Of a stretch of DNA of 32,015 bases, positions 9,299-18,287 are shown piece by piece. The translations under genes were made by a program, and so were the position numbers. Below the pieces are notes generated by a model. The model had not been told where the DNA came from, did no database searches, and saw only the letters and a list, made by a program, of their open reading frames with translations. Position 1 is the first letter of the stretch; every line of letters starts with the position of its first letter. This stretch comes from Nostoc sp. LEGE 06077 (GTDB taxonomy: Bacteria > Cyanobacteriota > Cyanobacteriia > Cyanobacteriales > Nostocaceae). Location of the stretch: NCBI RefSeq assembly GCF_015207705.1, contig NZ_JADEWI010000075.1, positions 1 through 32,015 on the forward strand, written 5' to 3'.

Positions 9299-10582
9299 AT
9301 GACAGAAACATCACAACCAGCCAATTCCAATCCTGTTGCTTCTCGGAATGTGCCACCTATGCCACCGCCACCACCATCATTAATGACCCAGCGGCAGCAT
9401 ACACAAACCTTGGATATGTCAACTCATCGCAATACAACTCAACCTGCACCACCACCAGTAGCCGGCCATCGTCCAGGAAGTCCGCCACCAGAGGCCAATG
9501 CTTCAGCTAAAAACAATCCTTCGGGATTAACTTTGGCGCAAATCATCAAAGAAGCGTTTGATAAAGGTTATTCCGATATTCACCTGGGTGTAGGTGAAGT
9601 TCCGCGTTACCGCAACCGAGGAGAAATTCAACCAACCGAGTATCCCGAAACTGATCTTCAAAGTTTCATGAGTTGGTTACGAGAGGTAATGACGGAAGCT
9701 GAAATTCAGCGATTTGAAGAACATTTAGAATTTGATGGTGCAACTCAGTATGAATTCGCCCGTGTTCGGATCAACGTTTTTGGTTCGATGAAAGGCCATG
9801 CAATGGTACTGCGGTTAATTCCCCTGAAAATCTTATCGATGGAACAGTTGAGATTACCGCCAATTTTCCGTGATATCTGCCATCACCACAAAGGCTTGAT
9901 TTTAGTCACTGGCCCGACTGGTTCTGGTAAATCAACAACAATGGCGGCGATGATTGACTATATTAATCGGGAAATGGCCAAGCACATCATCACCATTGAG
10001 GATCCTGTGGAATTTGTTCACAAAAGCCGCAAGTCGTTGGTTAAACAACGGGAAGTAGGGATGCACACGCGCAAATTTGACAATGCGTTAAAAGCAGCCC
10101 TACGGGAAGATCCAGATTTGATTCTGGTGGGGGAAATGCGGGATAAGGAAACAGTTAACACCGCCCTAAAAGCCGCCCAAACAGGTCACTTGGTAATGGG
10201 AACATTGCACACCAACAGTGCAGTGAAAACCATCGAACGGATTCTTAATTTGTACTCTGGTGAAGAACAGGATGCTATGCGGGTAGCCCTAGCGGAATCG
10301 TTGGTAGCGGTCATCGCCCAAGGATTATGTCGCACAACTGATGGTAAACGCGCTGCGTTCCACGACGTTCTCATCAATACTGAGGCAATTAAAGAATGGG
10401 TAAAAGATGGTAAATATGATGAAATTGGCGAATTGATGAAGCAAGCCAGTTTTGACGGTATGATTACAATGAATCAGTCACTACTCAATCTTTATCAAGA
10501 AGGTCGCATTACTGAAGAAACAGCTTTAGAAATGTCACCAACTCCTAACGAAATGGCTCAGTTTCTCCGAGGACGAGTTTAA
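9299..10582 (+). CDS. pilT: type IV pilus retraction ATPase PilT (PilT2-like)
   Basis: A 427-residue secretion-superfamily ATPase that depolymerises type IV pili and so drives twitching movement and DNA uptake. An N-terminal proline/glutamine-rich tail of about 70 residues, probably disordered, precedes the PAS-like N-domain (SDIHLGVGEVPRYRNRGEI). The ATPase core has Walker A GPTGSGKST (205-213), the Asp box ITIEDPVEF, Walker B LILVGEMRD (about 274-282) and the His box HLVMGTLHT. The canonical PilT C-terminal AIRNLIRE motif appears in altered form as EAIKEWVKDGK. The long N-tail and the absence of pilB and pilC next to it suggest the PilT2-type paralogue rather than PilT1; this is inference. 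A KaiB-like gene follows 67 bases downstream. Confidence 0.92.
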   Translation: MTETSQPANSNPVASRNVPPMPPPPPSLMTQRQHTQTLDMSTHRNTTQPAPPPVAGHRPGSPPPEANASAKNNPSGLTLAQIIKEAFDKGYSDIHLGVGEVPRYRNRGEIQPTEYPETDLQSFMSWLREVMTEAEIQRFEEHLEFDGATQYEFARVRINVFGSMKGHAMVLRLIPLKILSMEQLRLPPIFRDICHHHKGLILVTGPTGSGKSTTMAAMIDYINREMAKHIITIEDPVEFVHKSRKSLVKQREVGMHTRKFDNALKAALREDPDLILVGEMRDKETVNTALKAAQTGHLVMGTLHTNSAVKTIERILNLYSGEEQDAMRVALAESLVAVIAQGLCRTTDGKRAAFHDVLINTEAIKEWVKDGKYDEIGELMKQASFDGMITMNQSLLNLYQEGRITEETALEMSPTPNEMAQFLRGRV

Positions 10583-10649
10583 TTACAGTAAAGGTAAAAA
10601 GTAACGCCTCTACTTTTTACCTCCAAGTTCCCCAACCCCTGTAACTAAC

Positions 10650-11411
10650 TTGAGTACAAATAAACTCTTTTTACCTAAAGTTTTTAAAGGCATTGCCTTA
10701 TTTACACCCGGAGGCGATTTAATTTATTGCATCGACCCCAATAAACAGGGTCGATGGCATTTGCATTTGTGTGCTGCGTTACAAGAAATTCTCGATTTAC
10801 CAGAACCGCCTCATTTTTTAGTTCCTTGTTATACAGCTACTGTTGACCATTGGTTAGATCCCCATACTCATCAAATTCGGACTTTTGCAGAAGCCTATCC
10901 AGCAGTTCTGCAACATCAATCTTTATTAAATGCCATTTTTGATACGGGTGATTTAGTCTGGCAAGCAGCACCTTGGCAAGATGGATTATGCGATCGCATG
11001 GTGTTAGCAACTTATCGTTCTACATTTCCCCAACTTTGGGAAGACCATGACTTAATTATTAACTTAGACTTGTCAGAAAAGGCTCCTAAATACTATCCAC
11101 CAGTTCGAGCCATCCAAACTGTACAGCAAACAACCCAATGTTTTGTTTTGCGGTTATTTATTGCTGGTCATAGTGCCAACACAGAACGGATTCTGCATAA
11201 TTTACACGAAATGTTAGAGCGATCGCTCAAATATCCCTATACTTTAAAAGTTATTGATGTTTTAACTCATCCAGAACAAGCAGAAATTGATCAGGTGTCC
11301 GCGACTCCTACTTTGGTAAAAGTTTGGCCTCAACCAATTCGCCGCATCGTTGGCGATTTAGATAACGCCGAGAAAATCTTTCAGATGTTAGGCGCTACAG
11401 AAAAGTTATAA
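10650..11411 (+). CDS. two-domain KaiB-like protein
   Basis: A 253-residue protein whose C-terminal 90 residues (from about 164) read as a KaiB thioredoxin-like fold: FVLRLFIAGHSANTERIL, YTLKVIDVLTHPEQAE, SATPTLVKVWPQPIRRIVGDL. These match the KaiB segments YxLKLYVAG, ALKVIDVL, ATPTLxK and PxPxRxxIGDL. The first 160 residues form another domain (LFLPKVFKGIALFTPGGDLIYC ... HFLVPCYTATVDHWLDP) that I do not recognise; it is rich in His and Trp. Ordinary KaiB is about 100 residues, so this is a KaiB paralogue of fused type, not the core clock KaiB, and kaiA or kaiC are not nearby. The start is TTG, the only one that keeps the MSTNKLF N-terminus. It is likely co-transcribed with pilT. Confidence 0.85.
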   Translation: MSTNKLFLPKVFKGIALFTPGGDLIYCIDPNKQGRWHLHLCAALQEILDLPEPPHFLVPCYTATVDHWLDPHTHQIRTFAEAYPAVLQHQSLLNAIFDTGDLVWQAAPWQDGLCDRMVLATYRSTFPQLWEDHDLIINLDLSEKAPKYYPPVRAIQTVQQTTQCFVLRLFIAGHSANTERILHNLHEMLERSLKYPYTLKVIDVLTHPEQAEIDQVSATPTLVKVWPQPIRRIVGDLDNAEKIFQMLGATEKL

Positions 11412-11819
11412 AAATTTATCACATTTAGTATTAAAGCTAACAAAAAGAAGATTCAATTACTGTTAATCAACAGCCTTTATCGGGGTTCCTCATCAGTTGA
11501 AGTACATTTAATTGAGGTCAGAGGCTAGTTAGGGGATACTTTATATGGTGGGAAACTGCTGTAGCTATTAAATTTAATTTAAAATTAAGTTTTTCTCCTC
11601 AAAGAAGTCTGTATATTATTCGGTAATTTGGGAGCAATTTGCTGAAAATATCAGGCTTTATAGTTAGCAAACCCCTACTTTCTCCTGTAGTCAAAAATTA
11701 ACTTAAATTTTTATAGCTTAATCACATACTGTCTTGACAGGTATAAGATTTTCATGCTTTATAATTAAACAATTACAGTAACTCGATGGAGATACTGTAG
11801 ATAATGGGGTAAATGTTTG
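11412..11819. other. intergenic region before the sbp/pst cluster
   Basis: About 400 bases without a gene separate the KaiB-like gene from the oxyanion-transport cluster. It is AT-rich towards its right half. Two CTTAA-containing words lie near 11702 and 11717, reminiscent of Pho-box half-sites (CTTAACCT-like), but their spacing is 15 bases rather than the usual 11, so I do not call a Pho box. No hairpin stands out. Confidence 0.45.
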
Positions 11820-12977
11820 ATGAATAAATCGCCGCATCCGGCTCGATGGGGAATTTTTCAAATTGAGCATATATATACTTGCATTGAAAAAACTAGACAG
11901 GTGATGCAACTTGTGTCTCAACAAATTAGGGGAATTTGGTTGCATCAACACGTTGTGAAAAGATTCGCTTATTTATTCTGCTTAGGCACAATTTTAAGTG
12001 TGGCGATCGCGGCCTGTTCTGGAAGTTATTCAGCTACAGAACCAGAGATTAAGCTGAGGTTGGTTTCTTTCTCCGTAACTAAAGCCGCCCATGACCAAAT
12101 AATTCCCAAATTCGTCGAGAAATGGCAGAAAGAACACAATCAAAAAGTAATTTTTGAGCAAAGTTATGGAGGTTCCGTTGCTCAAGCTGCTGATGTGATT
12201 GCTGGTAAAAAAGAGGCAGATGTAGTACACTTAGCACTGCCTTTAGATGTTATCAGAATTCAGCAAGCTGGTTTGATTAAATCCAGTTGGCAAATGAGAA
12301 CACCCCGCAATGCTATTGTTAGTAGATCCGTTGCCGCAATTGTCACTCGTGAGGGGAATCCGAAAGGGATTAAAACTTGGGCAGACATAGCTAAAAACGA
12401 CGTAAAATTAATTGCCGCGAACCCTAAAACTTCAGGAATTGGCATTTGGGAATTATTAGCTTTTTGGGGTTCAGTCACTCAAAATGGCGGAGATGAGGCG
12501 ACAGCCATAAACTACATTACCAAGGTGTATAAAAATACTGCCGCACTCACAAAAGATGCCCGTGAAGCCAGTGATTTATTTTTCCAACAAGCTCAAGGAG
12601 ATGTTTTAATTACCTACGAAAATGAGGTAAATTTAGCAGAAAAAACTGCCTCAAAACTCCCTTATGTTATACCAGATATAAATATTTCCATAGATAATCC
12701 TGTGGCTATAGTTGATAAAAACGTTGATAAACACAGGACTAGGAAAGTTGCCGAAGCATTTATTGATTTTCTCTATTCATCAGAAGCTCAACGGGAATTT
12801 GCTAAATTACAATATCGTCCGGTAAATCCTACAGTTACCCAAGAAGTAGCATCACAATATCCCCCAATCCAAACTTTGTTTACAGCCCAAGATTTAGGGG
12901 GCTGGGAGATGATTCAAGCAAAATTTTTGGAAAATGGGGCAATTTTTGACAAAATTCAAGGCGACAGTAAAGCATAA
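11820..12977 (+). CDS. divergent sulfate-type ABC transporter substrate-binding lipoprotein
   Basis: A periplasmic binding protein of the Sbp/CysP type. Family marks are a SYGGS anion-loop near residue 115 (SHGGSG in Sbp), EADVVHLALPLDV and NPKTSGIGIWELLAFWG near residue 201, where classical Sbp has NPKTSGGARW. The replacement of the Gly-Gly-Ala-Arg part hits the oxyanion site, so the ligand may differ. A lipobox (VAIAAC) shows that it is a lipoprotein. The start is unsure: ATG 11820 gives an n-region of 45 residues before the hydrophobic segment, ATG 11904 a shorter one, and GTG 11955 an ordinary 20-residue signal. It precedes pstS by about 150 bases, and no sulfate permease genes are present here, so it may serve the Pst system or act as a sensor. 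Confidence 0.82.
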   Translation: MNKSPHPARWGIFQIEHIYTCIEKTRQVMQLVSQQIRGIWLHQHVVKRFAYLFCLGTILSVAIAACSGSYSATEPEIKLRLVSFSVTKAAHDQIIPKFVEKWQKEHNQKVIFEQSYGGSVAQAADVIAGKKEADVVHLALPLDVIRIQQAGLIKSSWQMRTPRNAIVSRSVAAIVTREGNPKGIKTWADIAKNDVKLIAANPKTSGIGIWELLAFWGSVTQNGGDEATAINYITKVYKNTAALTKDAREASDLFFQQAQGDVLITYENEVNLAEKTASKLPYVIPDINISIDNPVAIVDKNVDKHRTRKVAEAFIDFLYSSEAQREFAKLQYRPVNPTVTQEVASQYPPIQTLFTAQDLGGWEMIQAKFLENGAIFDKIQGDSKA

Positions 12978-13130
12978 ATTTTGATCAGTTGCTAGTTACA
13001 GGCTGATATCTTATATCATTCAATAATTCTAGGGTAGGCAATGCGATAAATTCGCGTTCTAGCATATTTTTCGCCTTGTCTGCTAGTCCATTTGTTAGCT
13101 TTTGGTTTATTCAGGGAAATACCAAAAATT

Positions 13131-14132
13131 ATGAGTTTTATTTCTCAATTAAAAAGTAACTTGTTATTAATATCTCTACTTGTGACTAGCTACAGCATCA
13201 CAGCTTGTAGTAGCAATGACGAGAAACAAAAGCAAGTAAGTATTGATGGTGCAGCGGTAGGTTTTCCTATTTCTCTAGCGGTGGCAGAAGAATATCATAA
13301 TGTGAAAGCTGATGCTGTAGTTAGCGTTGCTTCTAGTGGAACTGGGGGCGGAATTAGTAAATTTTGTGCAGGCGAAATTGATATTGTCGGTGCTTCTCGT
13401 ACTATTCGAGATGAAGAAATCGCCAAATGCAAAAGTAAAAATATTGAATTTTTAGAAATACCCATAGCTTTAGATGGAATAGCCGTTATCGTCAATCGTC
13501 AGAATGATTTTGTTCAATGTCTCACTGTTGACGAATTAAAAACGATTTGGAGTGCTAAATCAGACGGTAAAATATTAACTTGGAATCAAGTTAATCCTAA
13601 GTTCCCTAATCAGAAAATGAAACTTTATGCGCCCGCATCTGATACAGGAACTTTTGATTATTTTACTCAAGCTGTGACAGGTAAAGCAAAAAATGGTCGT
13701 ACAGATTACACTCCTAGCCACAATCAAAATACTTTAGTTCAAGGCATTGCTGGTGATAAATATTCTTTAGGTTATGTCGGAATTTCTTACTACATTCAAA
13801 ATCAAGACAAGCTAAATTTAATTGCTGTGGAAAATCCTAATGGTAAGTGTGAAAAACCTGTACCAATTGATAATGTAGTCAGAAATATTTACACTCCTTT
13901 ATCTCGCCCTTTGTTTATTTATGTGAGTAAAAAATCCTTAGATACGAAGCCAACAGTGAGAGAATTTGTCGATTTTTATTTAGAAAACTCTTGGAAATGG
14001 GTAGACAGTGCTGGTTATGTAGCATTACCTGATGAGGCTTACGTTAAAGTTAAGCAAAAGTTTCTCAAGGGTGAAACTGGCACTAAATTTAAAAAAGCTA
14101 AACCGGGTCAACCAATTACTAACTTTATTTAA
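13131..14132 (+). CDS. pstS: phosphate ABC transporter substrate-binding lipoprotein PstS
   Basis: A 333-residue periplasmic phosphate-binding protein. I chose the ATG at 13131 because it gives a clean lipoprotein signal ending in SYSITAC with the modified cysteine at residue 26; a TTG 39 bases earlier would add only 13 residues. Ligand-site segments are DGAAVGFP, VASSGTGGGISKF, DIVGASRTI, YAPASDTGTFDYF and GYVGISYY. They match the PstS pattern of Ser/Thr and Gly main-chain contacts to phosphate (SSGTGGG, ASDTGT). It heads pstSCAB and delivers phosphate to PstC/PstA. Expression is expected under phosphate starvation through the SphR/Pho system, but I found no convincing Pho box. Confidence 0.95.
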   Translation: MSFISQLKSNLLLISLLVTSYSITACSSNDEKQKQVSIDGAAVGFPISLAVAEEYHNVKADAVVSVASSGTGGGISKFCAGEIDIVGASRTIRDEEIAKCKSKNIEFLEIPIALDGIAVIVNRQNDFVQCLTVDELKTIWSAKSDGKILTWNQVNPKFPNQKMKLYAPASDTGTFDYFTQAVTGKAKNGRTDYTPSHNQNTLVQGIAGDKYSLGYVGISYYIQNQDKLNLIAVENPNGKCEKPVPIDNVVRNIYTPLSRPLFIYVSKKSLDTKPTVREFVDFYLENSWKWVDSAGYVALPDEAYVKVKQKFLKGETGTKFKKAKPGQPITNFI

Positions 14133-14143
14133 TTTATTGATTT

Positions 14144-15085
14144 ATGACTATAATCAACAATCAAAATGGTTTTCACGAAGATTCTCGGCGATCGCTAGAA
14201 AAAAAACCCTCAGAAGATATTATAGAAAAGATTATTGTCGCAGTTTTATTTGCTTGTGGTTTAGTTTCTGTCCTAACGACATTTGGCATTGTTATTATTA
14301 TCTTTCAGGTAGCATTTGAGTTTTTCCAAGAAGTCCCACTAGCTGAATTTTTGCTCGATACGAAATGGACACCTTTATTTGCTGAAAGACATTTTGGCAT
14401 TTGGCCTTTAATTAGTGGTACATTTTTAACTACTCTTACTGCTATGGCAGTAGCCATTCCTTTGGGGTTATCCTCAGCAATTTATTTAAGTGAATATGCT
14501 CAACCTAAAGTAGCCGCAATTTTACGTCCAGCAGTGGAACTATTGGCAGGAATACCAACAGTTGTTTATGGGTATTTTGCCCTATTATTTGTTACCCCAT
14601 TCTTAAGAAACTTTCTGCCTTTAGAAATATTTAATGCCCTGAGTGCAGGGTTAATGATGGGAGTAATGATTACCCCGACAGTCGGTTCTATCAGTTTAGA
14701 TGCTATCCAAGCAGTGCCTAATTCTTTAAGAGAAGGCGCTTATGCTTTAGGAATCACAAAATTAGAATCAATTTTTAAAGTTTTATTGCCAGCCGCACTG
14801 TCAGGAATTACAGCTTCGATTATTTTAGGTATTTCCCGCGCTGTTGGTGAAACTATGACTGTTGTTATCGCCGCCGGACAACAGCCAAAACTGACTGTGA
14901 ATCTCATGGAGTCAGTAGAAACAATGACCGCTTATATGGCACAAATTTCTGGTGGAGATAGCCCTCGTGGTAGTCTCAATTTTAAAACTTTATATGCTGT
15001 CGGGGCTGTTTTATTTCTGCTAACTTTGGCTTTGAATATTGTTAGCTACTGGATTTCCAATCGGTTTAAAGAAAAATACGATTAA
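14144..15085 (+). CDS. pstC: phosphate ABC transporter permease PstC
   Basis: A 313-residue inner-membrane permease with about six hydrophobic helices, the first at roughly residues 30-52 (VAVLFACGLVSVLTTFGI). The ABC-permease cytoplasmic EAA-type loop follows SLREGAYALGITKLESI, and the PstC-typical stretches ELLAGIPTVVYGYFAL and SRAVGETMTVVIAAG are present. It starts 11 bases behind pstS. With PstA it forms the channel that PstB energises. The 35-residue charged N-terminus is longer than the E. coli one but usual for cyanobacteria. Confidence 0.95.
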   Translation: MTIINNQNGFHEDSRRSLEKKPSEDIIEKIIVAVLFACGLVSVLTTFGIVIIIFQVAFEFFQEVPLAEFLLDTKWTPLFAERHFGIWPLISGTFLTTLTAMAVAIPLGLSSAIYLSEYAQPKVAAILRPAVELLAGIPTVVYGYFALLFVTPFLRNFLPLEIFNALSAGLMMGVMITPTVGSISLDAIQAVPNSLREGAYALGITKLESIFKVLLPAALSGITASIILGISRAVGETMTVVIAAGQQPKLTVNLMESVETMTAYMAQISGGDSPRGSLNFKTLYAVGAVLFLLTLALNIVSYWISNRFKEKYD

Positions 15086-15090
15086 TCAAT

Positions 15091-15993
15091 ATGTCTACAA
15101 GTTATCAAAGTGATGATTTTTTCGATTCTGGTGCAGAATTTACTGATAATATTGAAAAAAGAGAGTCATTAGGGAAAGTATTTGAAATACTTTTTTTGAT
15201 GGGGTTGCTGATTGGTTTATTCATCCTAGCACTACTGGTTTTTGACATTTGCCAAGATGGGTTAGCCAGATTTTTAACACCAGGATTTTTGACAGAAACT
15301 CCATCGCGTTTTCCCGATGAGGGAGGTATTCGCCCAGCAATTATGGGGAGTATCCTTTTGGCAATTATTGTGATGTTAGTCGCTGTGCCAATTGGCGTAG
15401 GAGCAGCTTTATATCTGGAAGAATATGCTCCTAAAGCTTGGTGGACTGCAATTATTGAAATTAATATTAGTAATCTTGCAGGCGTACCTTCTATTGTCTA
15501 TGGGTTACTGGGTTTAGGAGTATTCAATTATTTGCTTGGTTTTGGCCCAGCATTAATTTCTGGAGCCTTAACTTTATCTTTGTTATCTTTACCAGTAATT
15601 ATCGTTACATCTAGAGAAGCAATTCGCGCAGTTCCCGATTCTTTGAGACAAGCTTCTTATGGTTTGGGTGTGACTAAATGGCAAACTATTTATCATCATG
15701 TTATTCCCTATGCGATTCCAGGAATTTTAACCGGGGTGATTATTTCTGTATCTCGCGCTGTTGGTGACGCAGCTTGTTTACTTGTAGTCGGTGCTGTCAG
15801 TTTTCTGACTTTTAACCCTGGTTTATTCCAGAGATTTATGGCTTTACCGATTCAAATTTTTAGTTATCTTAGTCGTCCAGAACCAGGTTTTGCTAATTCA
15901 TCAGCAGCTACAATTATTGTGATGATGTTGTTAATTTTAGTGTTGAATGGGATAGCTATTTATGTTCGTCAACGCTTTTCGATAAGCAGGTAA
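15091..15993 (+). CDS. pstA: phosphate ABC transporter permease PstA
   Basis: A 300-residue permease, the second half of the Pst channel. Family marks are IRPAIMGSILLAIIVML, the EEYAPK motif, NLAGVPSIVYGLLGLG, the EAA-like loop REAIRAVPDSLRQASYGLGV and SRAVGDAACLLVVGAV. About six transmembrane helices are seen, with the first at residues 30-53. It starts 5 bases behind pstC, so the two are translationally close. Nothing looks degraded. Confidence 0.95.
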   Translation: MSTSYQSDDFFDSGAEFTDNIEKRESLGKVFEILFLMGLLIGLFILALLVFDICQDGLARFLTPGFLTETPSRFPDEGGIRPAIMGSILLAIIVMLVAVPIGVGAALYLEEYAPKAWWTAIIEINISNLAGVPSIVYGLLGLGVFNYLLGFGPALISGALTLSLLSLPVIIVTSREAIRAVPDSLRQASYGLGVTKWQTIYHHVIPYAIPGILTGVIISVSRAVGDAACLLVVGAVSFLTFNPGLFQRFMALPIQIFSYLSRPEPGFANSSAATIIVMMLLILVLNGIAIYVRQRFSISR

Positions 15994-15996
15994 ATA

Positions 15997-16890
15997 GTGA
16001 TAGCTGGGAAGAGAAAAATTTTTCAAATATCAAAAAATAATTCTAGATTAGATGTAACTAATATGACTCACAGCGACAATAGAAGTAAGCAAGTTAATAG
16101 CACACTCACTCAAGAAAGAACAGTGTTTGATGTTGAGGGGCTAAAGGTTTATTACAGTGGTTTTTTAGCATTGCTTGATGTTTATATCAAGATTCCTGAA
16201 AAACAAATTGTGGCTTTTATTGGCCCTAGTGGTTGTGGTAAAAGTACTCTGTTGCGGTGTTTCAACCGGATGAATGATTTGATTCCCGGTGCAAAGGTTG
16301 AAGGTAGATTAAATTACCGCGATCGCAACATTTATGATCCTAAGATTAACTCGGTAAAATTACGCCGCCAAGTTGGGATGGTGTTCCAAAGACCGAATCC
16401 TTTCCCAAAATCAATATATGAAAATATTGCTTTTGGCCCTCGTTCTAACGGTTATAAAGGGAATTTAGATGCATTAGTCGAAGATTCCCTCAGACGTGCA
16501 GCAATTTGGGATGAAGTTAAAGATAAACTCAAAGCCAAAGGGACAGCATTATCTGGTGGACAACAACAACGGCTGTGTATTGCCAGAGCGATCGCCATGA
16601 AGCCAGATGTATTATTAATGGATGAACCTTGTTCTGCCCTTGACCCGATTTCTACCCGTCAAGTAGAAGAACTCTGCTTAGAACTTAAGCAGCAATATAC
16701 CATTATTATGGTGACTCACAATATGCAGCAAGCTTCGAGAGTGGCAGATTGGACAGCATTTTTTAATACCGAAATTGATGAACATGGCAAACGTCGTGGC
16801 AAATTAGTTGAATTTAGTCCGACAGTCCAACTTTTCTCTTCTCCTAACACCAGAGAAGCTGAAGAATATATTAGTGGTCGTTTTGGTTAA
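15997..16890 (+). CDS. pstB: phosphate ABC transporter ATP-binding protein PstB
   Basis: The ATPase of the phosphate uptake system, 297 residues from the GTG at 15997. Walker A is GPSGCGKST (from residue 76), the Q-loop [17 protein letters not shown] is the PstB hallmark, the ABC signature is [14 protein letters not shown], Walker [13 protein letters not shown] and the switch histidine MVTHNMQQ. A later ATG at 16063 (MTHSDNR) would also leave the whole domain intact, and the first 22 residues are not family-like, so the true start may be there. It ends the operon: a strong terminator follows at 16913. Confidence 0.95.
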   Translation: MIAGKRKIFQISKNNSRLDVTNMTHSDNRSKQVNSTLTQERTVFDVEGLKVYYSGFLALLDVYIKIPEKQIVAFIGPSGCGKSTLLRCFNRMNDLIPGAKVEGRLNYRDRNIYDPKINSVKLRRQVGMVFQRPNPFPKSIYENIAFGPRSNGYKGNLDALVEDSLRRAAIWDEVKDKLKAKGTALSGGQQQRLCIARAIAMKPDVLLMDEPCSALDPISTRQVEELCLELKQQYTIIMVTHNMQQASRVADWTAFFNTEIDEHGKRRGKLVEFSPTVQLFSSPNTREAEEYISGRFG

Positions 16891-16912
16891 ATTGTGAAAA
16901 TCGTACTTGTTT

Positions 16913-16945
16913 AGACACCCGACCTCTAAAAGAATTCGGGTGTCT
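16913..16945. terminator. strong hairpin terminator behind pstB, probably bidirectional
   Basis: Perfect 10-base arms AGACACCCGA (16913-16922) and TCGGGTGTCT (16936-16945) around a 13-base loop, followed by TGTTCT on the plus strand. It lies between the converging pstB and the deacetylase-family gene, and can stop transcription from both. Confidence 0.85.
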
Positions 16946-16977
16946 TGTTCTATATTCAATACATCAGCAATTTAATC

Positions 16978-17895
16978 TTATAAACAGCGTTCAATGGTGG
17001 CTAACACAGACTGAGAAAGACTAGAAAAATCGTAGCCACCTTCTAAACCAAAAAGAATTTTCCGAGTTATACCCAAACAATATTCAGTAAATAAACCATA
17101 ATCTTCTGGATGTAAATTCATACTTGCTAAAGGATCTGCGGCGTTAGCATCGTAACCGGCACTAACAATTAATAAATCAGGTTGAAAATTTTGTAAAAAT
17201 GGGATTAGCTTGGTTTCTAATAATGGGCGATAGGCAGAAATATCGCTCCCAGGAGGCAACGGTGCATTTAAAACATTATTATGATAACCACGTTCGGAAG
17301 CTTTACCAGTGCCGGGATAGCAAGGATACTGATGGAGAGAACAGTAGGCAATTTGAGGTTGAGTTTCCACGATCGCCTGAGTTCCATTACCATGATGTAC
17401 ATCCCAATCGAGAATAGCCACACGCTTAATCTCTGGTTGTTCTAAAGCATAAAAAGCTGCGATCGCCGCATTAGAAAATAAACAAAAACCCATCCCTGCA
17501 TCGCTTTCAGCATGATGTCCCGGTGGCCGCGCCAGCACAAAAACAGGATTTTCTGTAGCTAGTACAATGTCAATACCATCTAACCAAGCACTCACCGCCA
17601 ATAAGGCCACATCATAGCTATGGGGAGAAACTGGGGTATCACCATCAAGATAACCACCACCACTAGCAGAAATTTCTCCAAGTTTTTTCACGTAAGCCGG
17701 GCTGTGGGCTTGTAATAACAAAGACATCAGTGATGGTTTATCAGCTACTGGAGTAGGTTCGCGCCAAGCAATTTTTTCAGCAAACGTCGCTTCTTTTAAA
17801 GCCTTGACAATCGCTGTCAAACGTTCTGGTTTTTCTGGATGATAATTTCCAGTCTTGTGATTCAAAAACTCATCAGAATAGATGACTGGTAGCAT
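16978..17895 (-). CDS. histone-deacetylase-family (acetoin-utilisation type) hydrolase
   Basis: A 305-residue zinc-dependent deacetylase of the class II HDAC/AcuC-like superfamily, which in bacteria acts on acetylated polyamines, lysines or other amides; the substrate here is unknown. The ATG at 17895 (MLPVIYSDEF) is preferred over a TTG three codons earlier. Motifs are HPEKPERL (19-26), RPPGHHAE with the catalytic H127-H128, DWDVHHGNGT with zinc ligands D165 and H167, SAGYDANAADPL with D249, and a final LEGGYDF. All active-site residues are intact. It is transcribed opposite to the pst operon and followed by a shared terminator. Confidence 0.93.
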   Translation of the reverse strand: MLPVIYSDEFLNHKTGNYHPEKPERLTAIVKALKEATFAEKIAWREPTPVADKPSLMSLLLQAHSPAYVKKLGEISASGGGYLDGDTPVSPHSYDVALLAVSAWLDGIDIVLATENPVFVLARPPGHHAESDAGMGFCLFSNAAIAAFYALEQPEIKRVAILDWDVHHGNGTQAIVETQPQIAYCSLHQYPCYPGTGKASERGYHNNVLNAPLPPGSDISAYRPLLETKLIPFLQNFQPDLLIVSAGYDANAADPLASMNLHPEDYGLFTEYCLGITRKILFGLEGGYDFSSLSQSVLATIERCL

Positions 17896-17945
17896 AAAAG
17901 GCAATCATCAAGTTACTGAATGTCATTGTAGCTTCAGTAGTCTTT

Positions 17946-18164
17946 TTACTCTTTTGTAAATCCAATCAATTCATCAGTGGGTTCATCCAACATTTCTGGA
18001 ACTAAAGCCGGGTTACTTCTGCGTTCTTCGGCTGATTGTTCTCGAATCACATCATCTATTTTCGCTGGATGTTTGATTTTATCTAGTGTTTCTGGGCTTA
18101 ATTGCGATGCGTCGCCTTCAGGATTCATTTTTTCGGCTTGGCTAGGAACTGTTCGCTTATCCAT
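17946..18164 (-). CDS. small conserved acidic protein, 72 aa
   Basis: A 72-residue, charged, proline-rich protein (MDKRTVPSQAEKMNPEGD ... LDEPTDELIGFTKE) with no signal, membrane segment or known motif, and probably little fold. The ATG at 18164 is secure: GGAGA lies 9 bases before it, and the frame extends further only through a TTG inside that ribosome binding site. It sits 50 bases upstream of the deacetylase gene on the same strand, so they may be co-transcribed. I know of no function. Confidence 0.72.
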   Translation of the reverse strand: MDKRTVPSQAEKMNPEGDASQLSPETLDKIKHPAKIDDVIREQSAEERRSNPALVPEMLDEPTDELIGFTKE

Positions 18165-18287
18165 GAATTTTGTCTCCAAATTTCTAGACTTAGCTTAAGC
18201 AATGCAGTTACCAAACATACACTATCTTGAGGCTTAAATTACTATCTGACTGAGACTTAATCGTACCAATAAGAGAGAATAACCTAT

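Noticed and set aside
11695-11735. Possible Pho box before the sbp/pst cluster
   Set aside because: Two CTTAA-type words are present, but 15 bases apart instead of the 11-base period and with poor matches in the outer bases.
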